NCBI RefSeq assembly: GCF_007754155.1
Contig: NZ_CP037423.1
Span: 8,304,938 to 8,368,937, forward strand
Reading direction: 5' to 3'
Origin: Stieleria neptunia
Lineage (GTDB): Bacteria > Planctomycetota > Planctomycetia > Pirellulales > Pirellulaceae
Length of the DNA: 64,000 bases
Shown here one piece after another: positions 47,193 through 57,100 of this stretch; positions within the stretch are counted from its first letter, which is position 1, and the number at the start of each line of letters is the position of its first letter. Under the pieces are notes generated by a model, which worked only from the letters and a program-made list of their open reading frames with translations, was not told the DNA's origin and did no database searches. The position numbers were made by a program, and so were the translations under genes.

Positions 47193-47450
47193 TTAGATGC
47201 CCATCTGGGCGAGCATGTCGGCGATCCGGCCGACGGTTCGCGTCAGCACGGGATGGGACTCTTGAAAGGCGTCGGTTTGCTCTTGCAGCCGTTTTGCGAG
47301 GGACGCCGAATCCACCTCTTGTTCGTCCAGGGTGCTGGAGATCTCCGTCGCGGCGCGGCGGAGCCGCTCCGCCTCATCGGGCTCCAGCGTCTCAATCGAC
47401 TCCAGCGCCGTGTGGAGTTGTCGGAGGGCTTCTTCGAGTTCGTTTCGCAT
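47193..47450 (-). CDS. DUF4404 family protein
   Basis: An 85-residue helical protein, MRNELEEALRQLHTALESIE at the start and SHPVLTRTVGRIADMLAQMG at the end, matching the DUF4404 family of small coiled-coil proteins of unknown function. Highly charged, no signal peptide. It lies 57 bases downstream of the CBS-domain gene on the same strand, so co-transcription is likely. Confidence 0.8.
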   Translation of the reverse strand: MRNELEEALRQLHTALESIETLEPDEAERLRRAATEISSTLDEQEVDSASLAKRLQEQTDAFQESHPVLTRTVGRIADMLAQMGI

Positions 47451-47507
47451 TGCAGGGCTGTTCTCGCCAAATCGCTTTCACAGGGGTGGGACACGCCCAC
47501 CATTAGA

Positions 47508-47990
47508 CTATTCCGAGGACGCGTCTGCAAACTCCCCCAAGATGTCCATCGTCGAGACGATGCCGACCAATCGGCCGTTCTCATCCAAGACGGGCAAGTG
47601 GTGGATCTGGTCTTTCAGCATCCTTCGCACCGCTTTGATGATCGTCGCCTTCGAGTCCACCGTGGAAACGGTTTCACTCATAAACGACTGCACCGACTCA
47701 CTGCCCATGCTGTGGATCAGTTTTTCGACCAGGAAACGTTGGCTGGCCGGATCGGCATGATCCAGTTCGTAGACGTCATCATCGACATCACGCGTCATGT
47801 CGACCAAATCCGACGTCGACAAAATTCCGACACAGTGATCATCATTGTCGACAACCGGCAGCGTGGAGACCCGATTTTCTTCCATCAAGATCAAGGCTTC
47901 ATGAATCGTGCCCGCCGCGTTGATCGTGACGACATCACGGTTCATGATGTCTTTGATTGGCCGGGTATAAACATCTTGTTGGGCAACCAT
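47508..47990 (-). CDS. CBS-domain pair protein
   Basis: A 160-residue cytoplasmic protein made of two CBS domains, which usually bind adenosyl ligands and sense energy status. Motifs: IKDIMNRDVVTINAAGTIHE, NRVSTLPVVDNDDHCVGILS, SETVSTVDSKATIIKAVRRM and HHLPVLDENGRLVGIVSTMD. A linker of about 30 residues joins the domains. The ATG at 47990 is preferred because of an AAGGGA motif 7 bases upstream and because the longer frame starting at 48077 adds no conserved residues. The DUF4404 gene follows. No partner enzyme is fused or adjacent; the regulated target is unknown. Confidence 0.88.
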   Translation of the reverse strand: MVAQQDVYTRPIKDIMNRDVVTINAAGTIHEALILMEENRVSTLPVVDNDDHCVGILSTSDLVDMTRDVDDDVYELDHADPASQRFLVEKLIHSMGSESVQSFMSETVSTVDSKATIIKAVRRMLKDQIHHLPVLDENGRLVGIVSTMDILGEFADASSE

Positions 47991-48178
47991 CGTTGTGTCC
48001 CTTGTGAAAAAAACGTCGGCGAGTGCAGAACTTGTTATACCGATCGTTTTCCGCACATACTGTGCCAGCAAGAACAAAAAATGAAAGTCCGACGATCACC
48101 GCACAGAAACGTGCGTCAGCGTCACAAGTGTGCGTTCTCGATTCGACGCGTCGGCCGCCGCGAGCGACTATGACACAC

Positions 48179-51163
48179 TCAAGCAACCGGAACCACAATT
48201 CGCTCGGCAATCGAGTGGATGTCCTGCATGATCAAGCGGGTCGCCTGCGGGTCCGCTGATTCGGCGAATCGCTCCATCGCTAACGTCGGTGTACTGAACT
48301 GCGGGATCCCCAGGGAACCGCTCGATCCGCGCAGCCAATGTGCCAGCGACGCCAGTTCGCCCCATTGCTGCTGATCGATGGCGTCATCCATGTCCGACAA
48401 CTTTCCGTCCAATCGCTGCAGGAATTCGACCACGATCTCGCGGTACTCCGGGTCATCCATCGGCAGCGAGGAGTGGATCGGCTGCCCGGGCAGATCGGGT
48501 GATTCGCTCGTGGCATTGATCGCCGCGAACGTGTCCCCGGGCATCTCTTGCGGGGGAATCTCTTGCCGGGGCATCTCACGACTCGGCTCGACCGCCTGGA
48601 GCGGGGAGTCGGCGACGTCACCGGGCAGATCGATGCGTGAGGCGAGATGGTGCAGTCGTCTCAGCGACTGCCGACAGGCTTCGGCATCACCGGCCTTGGC
48701 GTGTCGTTCGAGGGCGTACGCAGGATCGACGAATGGTTCAAAGCCCGCACTTCCGCTGACGCCCTTGAGCCAATGTGCTTCGGCGGCGAGGGATTCAACG
48801 TCACGATCGTCGAGCAGTTGATCGAGCCGAGGCAACCGCGAACGCAACGCGTCGACAAAGTCTTCGGCAATCTCCAGGAAATCGGGATCATCCAGCGGAT
48901 AACTGCACGTGATCTTCCCTTCCTCTTCGGCGGGTGCTTCGGCAGGCTCGGCGGAAACCTCCGTCGGCGGGGCGGTCACGTCGCGCTCCGCTGACGCCGC
49001 CGGCTGGGACTCGCCGGCCAGGGTGGTTTCCGCTGTCGGTTCCTCTCCGAGTTTCTCGCCGAGTTCCTCAGCCAGGGTTTCGATCAAGTGATCGATTTTG
49101 ATCGGCTTGGACAGGAACCCGCTGCAGCCCGCGTCGAAACACTTTTCTTGGTCGCCTTGCATCGCGTTGGCGGTCAAGGCGTAAATCGGTTTGCTGTATC
49201 CGCAGGACCGCAACTGGCGTGTCGCCGTGTAACCATCCATCACCGGCATCTGCATGTCCATCAGGATGATGTCGAATGATTGTTCGTTCGTCGCCTCGAT
49301 GGCCAGCTGGCCGTTTTCCACGGCCACGACTTCGGCGCCGGCTTGGCCGAGCACCAGTTGCAGCAGTTTCCGGTTGGGCGAACCGTCGTCGGCGACCAGG
49401 ATCTTGCACGGCGGCAACTGCCGCACCTTGGCTTTGCCGGACGTCGATTCCTCGTCCGCCTCGGCTTGGTCGGCCGGATCGACGAGTTCCAGTTCGTCAG
49501 CGCTTCCGATCGTGATCCGAATCGTAAAGGTGGTGCCCTCGCCCGGTGTGCTCTGGAGTGAAATGTCGCCGCCCATCGCCTCGGCGAGTTGTTTGCTGAT
49601 CGCCAGCCCGAGCCCGGTACCGCCGAATCGTCGGGTGATCGAAGTATCGGCTTGGGCAAACGGCTCGAACACCTTGGCCTGGGCTTCGGGTGAAATCCCG
49701 ATCCCGGTGTCGGTGACATCGATCGCCAAGACCAGGTTTTTGTCGCTTCGTTGTTTGGTCGCGTCCTGATCGATTCGCGCGACGATCTCGACGCCACCTT
49801 CGTCGGTGAACTTGATCGCGTTGCCGGCCAGGTTCATGATCGCCTGGCGAAGGCGAACCGAATCGCCCTGCATCCTCTTGGGCAACAGACCTTCATTGCG
49901 AAATTTCAGCGAGATGCCTTTCTCGTCGGCCTTGCTGCGGAGCAAGGACACGACTTCCTTGATCAATTTGTAGGGCGAGCAGGGACCGAGTTCCAATTCC
50001 ATCTGCCCGGATTCGACCTTGGACAAATCCAAAATGTCGTTGATCAAGGCGAGCAAGTGTTCGCCACTGCCATGAATCGTGTCCAGGTATTCCTGGCGAT
50101 CGGTCACGGACGTGTCAAACCCGCGTCGCAGCACGTCGGTATAGCCCAGGATGGCATTCATCGGTGTACGAATTTCGTGACTCATGCGTGCCAAGAATTC
50201 GCTTTTGGCGCGGTTGGCATCGTCGGCGGCACGTTTGGCGACGGTCAGATCGCGTTTGGTTTCTTCCAATTGGGTCACGTCATCGAAACTGACCAGCACG
50301 CCGCGACACTTGCCTTCGCTGCCCTGGACGGGCGAGGCGTTTGCGATCAGCGTCCGAGACGGTTGTCCGGGTTGCACCAGTTCGATCATGCCCCCCGAAA
50401 CGACCGTTTCGGAGGTCACCGCTTCGTGCCACGGGGAGCCTTCCAGGTGATCCAGGTTCCAGGGCAACTCATCCGCCTTTTTGCCCAACAGCTTGTCGGC
50501 CTCGCTGCCGACCCAATCGGCGAAGGACTGGTTGGCCAAGACGACGCGTCCCTGTCGATCCAGGACGAGCAGACCTTCGGCGAGATTATCGAGTGCGGTG
50601 CGGACGCGTTTCGGGACCGTTTTGGAGGGGTCCAAGTGGGCCAGCATCTTTTTCAGATAGAGCTGAAACAGCAGAAAGCTTGCCAGACAGACGAATCCGG
50701 TCAGCAACATCCACGGGTCGGTAAGCGTCGCCATCCAGCTGTCATCATGCAACGAGCGGAAACACAACTCCACCGCTCCCCAGCGATCTTTACCGCTGCG
50801 AATCGGAACCCGCACGTGCGTGTCGGTCGACCGATTCGATTCATCGGCCGGCCAGACCGCTTCGTGATCACCGAACACCGAAACCAGGTCACCGTTGGCC
50901 CGGCGAACGCCCGCGGAAATGACATCGTCGTTTCGCTCGACCACCGCCTCGAGCAACTGATCCAAGCGACGGGTCTCGCCGTACGAGATGTATTCCGAAC
51001 TGGTCAGCGCGATGGTTTCGCAAAGATTGCCGCGTCCTTCACGAATCGCCGATTCTCGTTCCGGCACCAGCCCCAGCATCATCGCTCCGGACAGGACCGA
51101 CAACAGCATGCAAACCAACCCGAGCGAGATCCGCGTTTTGGCGTTCAGTCTCAAGAAATTCAT
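48179..51163 (-). CDS. Hybrid sensor histidine kinase with REC and two Hpt domains
   Basis: A 994-residue membrane kinase. Helix 1 (residues 13-32), a periplasmic sensor of about 115 residues, helix 2 (about 150-170), a PAS domain (about 185-300), HisKA with the phospho-acceptor His329 (SHEIRTPMN), a HATPase (NLAGNAIKF, DTGIGI, GGTGLGL), a receiver domain with Asp636 (ILMDMQMPV), and two Hpt domains with His797 (AEAHWLKG) and His942 (LAHWLRG). This is a complete phosphorelay within one protein, BarA-like plus an extra Hpt. The output regulator is not in the window. The ATG overlaps the stop of the giant adhesin-like gene by four bases (ATGA), so the two are translationally coupled. The sensor may therefore monitor surface attachment or envelope load; that is inference. 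Confidence 0.93.
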   Translation of the reverse strand: MNFLRLNAKTRISLGLVCMLLSVLSGAMMLGLVPERESAIREGRGNLCETIALTSSEYISYGETRRLDQLLEAVVERNDDVISAGVRRANGDLVSVFGDHEAVWPADESNRSTDTHVRVPIRSGKDRWGAVELCFRSLHDDSWMATLTDPWMLLTGFVCLASFLLFQLYLKKMLAHLDPSKTVPKRVRTALDNLAEGLLVLDRQGRVVLANQSFADWVGSEADKLLGKKADELPWNLDHLEGSPWHEAVTSETVVSGGMIELVQPGQPSRTLIANASPVQGSEGKCRGVLVSFDDVTQLEETKRDLTVAKRAADDANRAKSEFLARMSHEIRTPMNAILGYTDVLRRGFDTSVTDRQEYLDTIHGSGEHLLALINDILDLSKVESGQMELELGPCSPYKLIKEVVSLLRSKADEKGISLKFRNEGLLPKRMQGDSVRLRQAIMNLAGNAIKFTDEGGVEIVARIDQDATKQRSDKNLVLAIDVTDTGIGISPEAQAKVFEPFAQADTSITRRFGGTGLGLAISKQLAEAMGGDISLQSTPGEGTTFTIRITIGSADELELVDPADQAEADEESTSGKAKVRQLPPCKILVADDGSPNRKLLQLVLGQAGAEVVAVENGQLAIEATNEQSFDIILMDMQMPVMDGYTATRQLRSCGYSKPIYALTANAMQGDQEKCFDAGCSGFLSKPIKIDHLIETLAEELGEKLGEEPTAETTLAGESQPAASAERDVTAPPTEVSAEPAEAPAEEEGKITCSYPLDDPDFLEIAEDFVDALRSRLPRLDQLLDDRDVESLAAEAHWLKGVSGSAGFEPFVDPAYALERHAKAGDAEACRQSLRRLHHLASRIDLPGDVADSPLQAVEPSREMPRQEIPPQEMPGDTFAAINATSESPDLPGQPIHSSLPMDDPEYREIVVEFLQRLDGKLSDMDDAIDQQQWGELASLAHWLRGSSGSLGIPQFSTPTLAMERFAESADPQATRLIMQDIHSIAERIVVPVA

Positions 51164-54100
51164 CGAACGGTTTCCCCGGATGCCGTTGACTGGATCACTG
51201 ATTGAACCACTGACTGGGCCTCGGTCTCAATCGGACTGTCGCTCTGGCGTTCGTTTTCGGTCTTGTCCAGCATTTCTTCTAACGAGTCGTCGTCCGTGTC
51301 GTCGTCATCTTCTAATTCGTTCAGGACCAACAGTGGATCGACAAAACTCCATGCCGGTAAATGTGCCAATAAGCTGGTCGCCAGTAAACCGCCACGAACG
51401 GTCCACATCACATAGCCGACCGAAAGAGCTCCGGAGAAACCTGCGAACGTCCCTGCAAAGTAGTACGGCGCGATGTCCGATTGTTTGATATCGTCTTGCA
51501 GGTTTTCCATGTCGCCCCAAAGTAGCTTGCTATCGAATCTGGCGATCCCAAGGATTGAGACGCTTGGGCGGTTTGATCCGGAGCGTGCTTGGCGGCCGAT
51601 CTGGCCAGAGTGGCTGTCGGACAAATTTGCGATTCGCTCTGATTCATCGGCGGCGTCGGTCAGGTCCGGCATGTTGGTGGGCATCATGCTGAGCGTCAAA
51701 ATTTCGTCGTCGGTCGTCTGAATCACCGCCCCGCCGGTCAAGACCAAGGGAACATCGCCTTCCGGCACCCTGTCCGGAGTGATCGCAGCGAGTGTTTCCG
51801 ATTCATCGTCGGTCTCGGCATCCTCTTCTTCGGCCGGCGGTTCCGGCAGCGTTTCGGGTTCGGGTTCGGGACCGGGGTCCGCACTCAGGAGGTCACCCGG
51901 CGTGACCTCGCTCAGATCGTTGGGCTTGGCGACCACGATCGTGACGGTCGTGGGCGCACTCGTCGCAATGCCGTCGGTCACGGCATAGGTAAACGTGACC
52001 GATCCCGTAAAGTTTGCCGCCGGCGTGAATTGGAACGACCCGTCGGCCCCCAGCGTCAACGTTCCCGTGATCGGCCCCGAAACCGGGATCACCGTCAACG
52101 GATTGCCGTCCAAATCGATGTCATTGGCCAGCAACCCGCCGGCGCCGATGGTCAACGTCTTCCCCGTTTGCGTGACATAGTTGTCATCGGCAGCCGTCGG
52201 CGTGTCGTTGACGGTCACGATTGCGACGTCAGCCGTTGCCACATTGCTGTTCGATCCGCCATCCGTGGTGACGAACTGAATCAGCCGCGTGGTCGCATCC
52301 GGGTTGGCCGAGGCGTTGTTGTACGCAATCGTACGCAACACTTGTTGGTAGTTCGCGACGGTGTCGGTGCCGGAAAGCGTCAACGTGCCCGCAGCATAAA
52401 CGGCGGTGATGGACGTCCCGCTGGTGTCGGCGGTGAGCGTTTCATTGGCGCCGTCCAACAGGTTGGTGATCGTGACGGTCAATTGCGTCAAGTTGGGCGA
52501 GTCGATATCGCTGATGATCGCGTCGGCCGCATCGGAGATCGCCACCGCCCCACCAGCTTCGGTAAAGGTTGCGTTATAGTCCGCCCCCGTCGCGCCGCTG
52601 GAATCGTTTGCGTCCAGATCCATCGTCGGCGCGTCGTTGAGAGTGACCAGATTGACCGTGGCGTCGTGGGCGACGTTGGTGCCCCCATCGCCGTCATTGA
52701 GTGTGAATCGAATCGTACGGGCAGAGGTCGTGGGATTGATGGCATCCGTGTTCTGGTAGGTAACGTTTTCGATCAATGCATCGGCGGCTGTCGCGGTGGC
52801 GCTGGCATTGAACGTGACGACCAAATCCGCGCCGGCCGAGCCGCCGGTGAAGGTTCCGATCACGACCGGCCCGCCGCCGAAGTCGTACAAGACGTTGCTG
52901 CCGGAAACCGTGATGTTGCCGACACCCGCTCCTTGATCGCGGATGGCCAAGACGTCTTCGGCCGTATCGCCCCCGGCGAAGACCGACACGGTCAGGTTTC
53001 CGGTGTCGAAGTCGGCCGAGTCGACATCGCTGACCGTGACGTTGGTCCCCTGTTCGATCACCGTCGCCGCGTCGCCCTCGGTGTAGCCCAGCGTATCGCC
53101 GGCCAAATTGTCGATTATCGGCACATCGTTTTGTGCCGCCACGCTGACCGTGGCATCATGAGCGGTGCTGGTGCCGCCGTCGCCGTCGTTGAGCGTGAAT
53201 CGAATCGTACGGGCGGAGGTCGTGGGGTTGGTGGTATCCGTATTCTGGTAAGTGATGTTTTCAATCAATGCGTCGGCGGCGGCTGCGGTGGCGTTGGCAT
53301 TGAACGTGACGACCAAATCCGCGCCGGCCGAACCGCCGGTGAAGGTACCGATGGCCACCGGCCCGCCGCCGAAGTCGTACAAGACGTTGCTGCCGGACAC
53401 CGTGATGTTGCCGACGCCCGGTCCTTGATCGCGAATGGCCAGGATGTCTTCGGCTGTATCGCCTCCGGCGAAGATCGACACGGTCAGGTTTCCGGTGTCG
53501 AAGTCGGCCGAGTCGCCATCGCTGACCGTGACGCTCGTCCCCTGTTCGACGACCGTCGCCGCATCGTCTTCGGTGTAGCTAAGCGTGTCGCCGGCCAAAT
53601 TACCGATCGTCGGCGCCGCGTTGACCGTCAGTGATGTCCCGAGCGAAAAGTAGTTTCCGTCCGCCAGATCGACGCCCGTGAACGTGACGATTTCGGATCC
53701 GGCGTTGTAGCCTGTTGCTGTCACCAGCGTCGCGCCACTGCTGAAATCGGCGTCGCCATCGATGATCAGATTGAAATCGGCCGCCGTCGTTCCGGTGTAG
53801 GTCAATCCGCTCAGGTCAAAGGAGATCGTCGTGGTCCCCACATCGCCCGTCTCGTCGACGCGCCAGATACGGGCAAGTCGGTCCGCGATGCCAGCCGGTT
53901 CGCCGGTCACTTCACCCAACGCACCGTCGTCGTTCCCCCACATCAGGAACTCTCGATCGTCCTGATTGGACGCCCCGGACATGGTCACGATCGCATCGAC
54001 GTTGTTGGATCGAGACTGCCCCTGGGCCAGGATCGAGCCATTGTCTTGTCCGATTCCGGCGATGTCGTTGTCGTACCCGGCGTTGGTCGCCGCACTCCAG

Positions 54101-57100
54101 ACGACCGTCCCCGTGGAATCAAGGTAGTTCGTGCCGCTCGTTTGATCGAGCGTGAGACCATATTTGATGGCCAGGTAGGAGTCCACTTTCAAACGATCCG
54201 TCGCGCTGAGGTCCGTCGAATAGATCACGACTTCGCCGACGTCCAGATCATCGTTGAATCCTCCGCCCGGATACTCGCCCAAGAAGAACTGCCCGAATTG
54301 GGTATTGTCCAGTGGAGTGCCAACGCTTGCGTTTCCCGAAGCGGTTTGCCGACCATCGATGTTGATGCTCAGGCCGGCGGGAGCCCCGGGAGTCGCTTGG
54401 GCATTGATGATGTGGTATCCAGCACTTGGTGATACAGCGGTCAGTTGATCATCGTTCAGATCACCAAAGTCGAATCGAATGTCATCTTCGAGATTCACGC
54501 GGTTGCTGAGTGTGTCAATCCACTGCAACATCACCCCATTGGAACCGTTCGTACTGCCGGCGAGGAAAAGGGAGGCGGAATCGGTCCCAAACAGGTCGGA
54601 TCCTAAAACAGAAAAGTCCGCCAAGTGGTCATTGATGCCGTCGAACGAGATGATCGGGTTGAAGTTCAATCCGGACGCGATCAGATCGGGGCGTTGGGTG
54701 GAGAGGGCTTGCTGAAGTTCGGACAGCGTCGCGTTGGCAACCTGATTCTCCCACTGGCTGACGCCGCCCAGACCGATGGTCACACCGGCGTCGGCCCGCA
54801 ACCACAACGTCAGACCGCTCACGACGCCGCCCGGAGCACCTTGGACAACGCTGACCATGGTGTCATGATTCAAGCTGACCGCGCCGTCACCATCATCGAC
54901 GGTGAAGCGAATCGTGCGTGTTCCGGTGGTCGCCGCGACGGTGTCTGTGTTTTCGTAAGTGATATTTCGCACCAAGGCCGAAGTCGCTGTCGCGTCGGCC
55001 GATGCGTTCAGCGTCACGACCAAATCCGCCCCGCCACTGCCGCCGGCCCAGGTTCCGATCAACACCGATCCGGCGCCGAAGTTGTAGAAAACGTTGGAGC
55101 CCGTGACGCTGATCTGACCCGTACTCGTTCCCTGATTCCGAATCGCCAGCACGTCTTCACTGGCGTCGTTTCCGGCGGCGATCGAAACCGTCAGGTTTCC
55201 CGAATTGAAATCAGCCGAATCGACGTCGGCAACGGCCGCATCACCGCCGTGTTCGATCACCAACGGTCCCGAACCGGGGAGGTAGGCGAACGAGTCACCC
55301 GCAAGGTTTGATACGGTTGGGGCGTCGTTGAGCGTGGCCACGTTGACGGTTGTATCATGCGTCGCACTGGCCCCCCCGTCGCCGTCGTTGAGCGTGAATC
55401 GAACGGTTCGGGCAGAGGTCGAGGGGTTGTCGGTATCGGTATTCCGGTAAGTGATGTTTTCGATCAACGCATCGGCGGCCGTCGCCGTGGCGTTGGCGTT
55501 GAAGGTCACGACCAGGTCCGCGCCCGCGGTGCCGCCGGTAACGGTTCCGATCACGACCGGTCCGCCACCAAAGTCATACCGAACGTCGCTGCCGGAGATG
55601 CTAATATTGCCGACTCCCGCACCCTGATTGCGGACGGCCAAAACGTCTTCACCGGCATCGCCGCCTGCGAAGATTGACACGGTCAGATTGCCCGTGCCAA
55701 AGTCAGCCGAGTCCGCATCGCCGACGGTGACGTTGGTACCTTGCTCGATCACCGTCGCGGAATCACCTTCGGTGAAATTAAGGGTGTCGCCCGTGAGATT
55801 GCTGATCGTGGGGGACGCGTTGGCGGCTGCGCCGTTTGCGACGGACACGAGCGAAAATGCGTCAATCGATTCAGCGCCACTGTCCAGCTTAATGTCGGCG
55901 CCTTCAAACAACAGTGTGCCAGTTGCCACCGTGTTGGTTCCTGCGGTTGTCACCGTCAACGCAACAACATCCTGCGGATTCACCGCTCCGGCCATTCCCG
56001 CGAATCCGCTCGCAACGATGCTGTCAAGTGAAACGAGCACCTGCCCTTGAGTCAGACTAGCGCCTCCAACGGTGACCGTGTCGGCCAGCAGATGCACCGA
56101 GGTGAAATCTGCTACTCCGATTCCAAGATCCGCACCATCAACAAAAAGCGTCGGCGTACCTGAAGTCGTGGTGTTTCCTGCACTCGTCACGTCGAAGTAG
56201 TGAATGACGTTATCCGTTCCCTTCGTTTCAACCAGCAAGAAGTCGCCCGCAGTGAGCAATTGACCACCGACGGTCATATTTTCCTCAACCAGACTGAAAC
56301 CACCGATGTTTGTGTCACCGAGCAACGGATCGTCAAGTACGATTTCGAAGGTCCCGACGGAGTAGTTGCCAGGAGTGTCCGGACGAAAGCGTACGATATC
56401 ACTCTTGTTGATCGTCAACGAGTTGGTGCTCGTCAACGTTGGCTGCGCACCATTAACGGAGAACAACACATCGCCTTCCTGAAGGCTAATCGTATTCCCC
56501 GGCGCCCCCACACTGATCGACCGACTGACGACGTGTAGCCCCGTCAGTTCGACATCAATGCTCGCTCCGAAGTGATTGACAAGATCGAAAGCACTGGAAA
56601 ACGAACCGTTGGTAACACCCGGCTCCAAGGAGAAACTCGGATCCGAGACTTCCAGCAAGGTGTCCTTGTCCCAGTTTGTGATACCTAGTGTACCGCTGCC
56701 AATGACATCTCCTTTCGTGCTGAGCCACACTGCTTCCCGCATGAATGTGATGCTTGCCGCATCAAGACCGCTCGTAGCGGACCCGTCGGAGACATCAACA
56801 TCGTATGAAGGCCCTGCCACGCCGTTGTCGTGGATGAATTGAATGTCGCCCGCTGTGATCTCACTCTGGGTGAACGTGAAAACCGGAACGCCCGGAGCCG
56901 ACACTCGCTCAAAACCGCCACCGGTCACACTCGACACCGTGAAGGTAAGACCTGCGTTGGAGTGGTCGACGTCAGTTGCCGAAAGCTCGTTTGACGAAAG
57001 CACCACGCTGCCGCCCTGGGAAATGACGAGCCGATTGTTACCCAGCACCGGGGCGTCGTTGACCGGGTCGATTGTCAACCCCGCCGTCACCATCGTACTC

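Noticed and set aside
52030..53634. 534-codon plus-strand frame opposite the giant gene
   Set aside because: It mirrors the tandem repeats of the minus-strand giant gene; the Asp/Val/Arg-rich translation is a typical GC-rich shadow frame.
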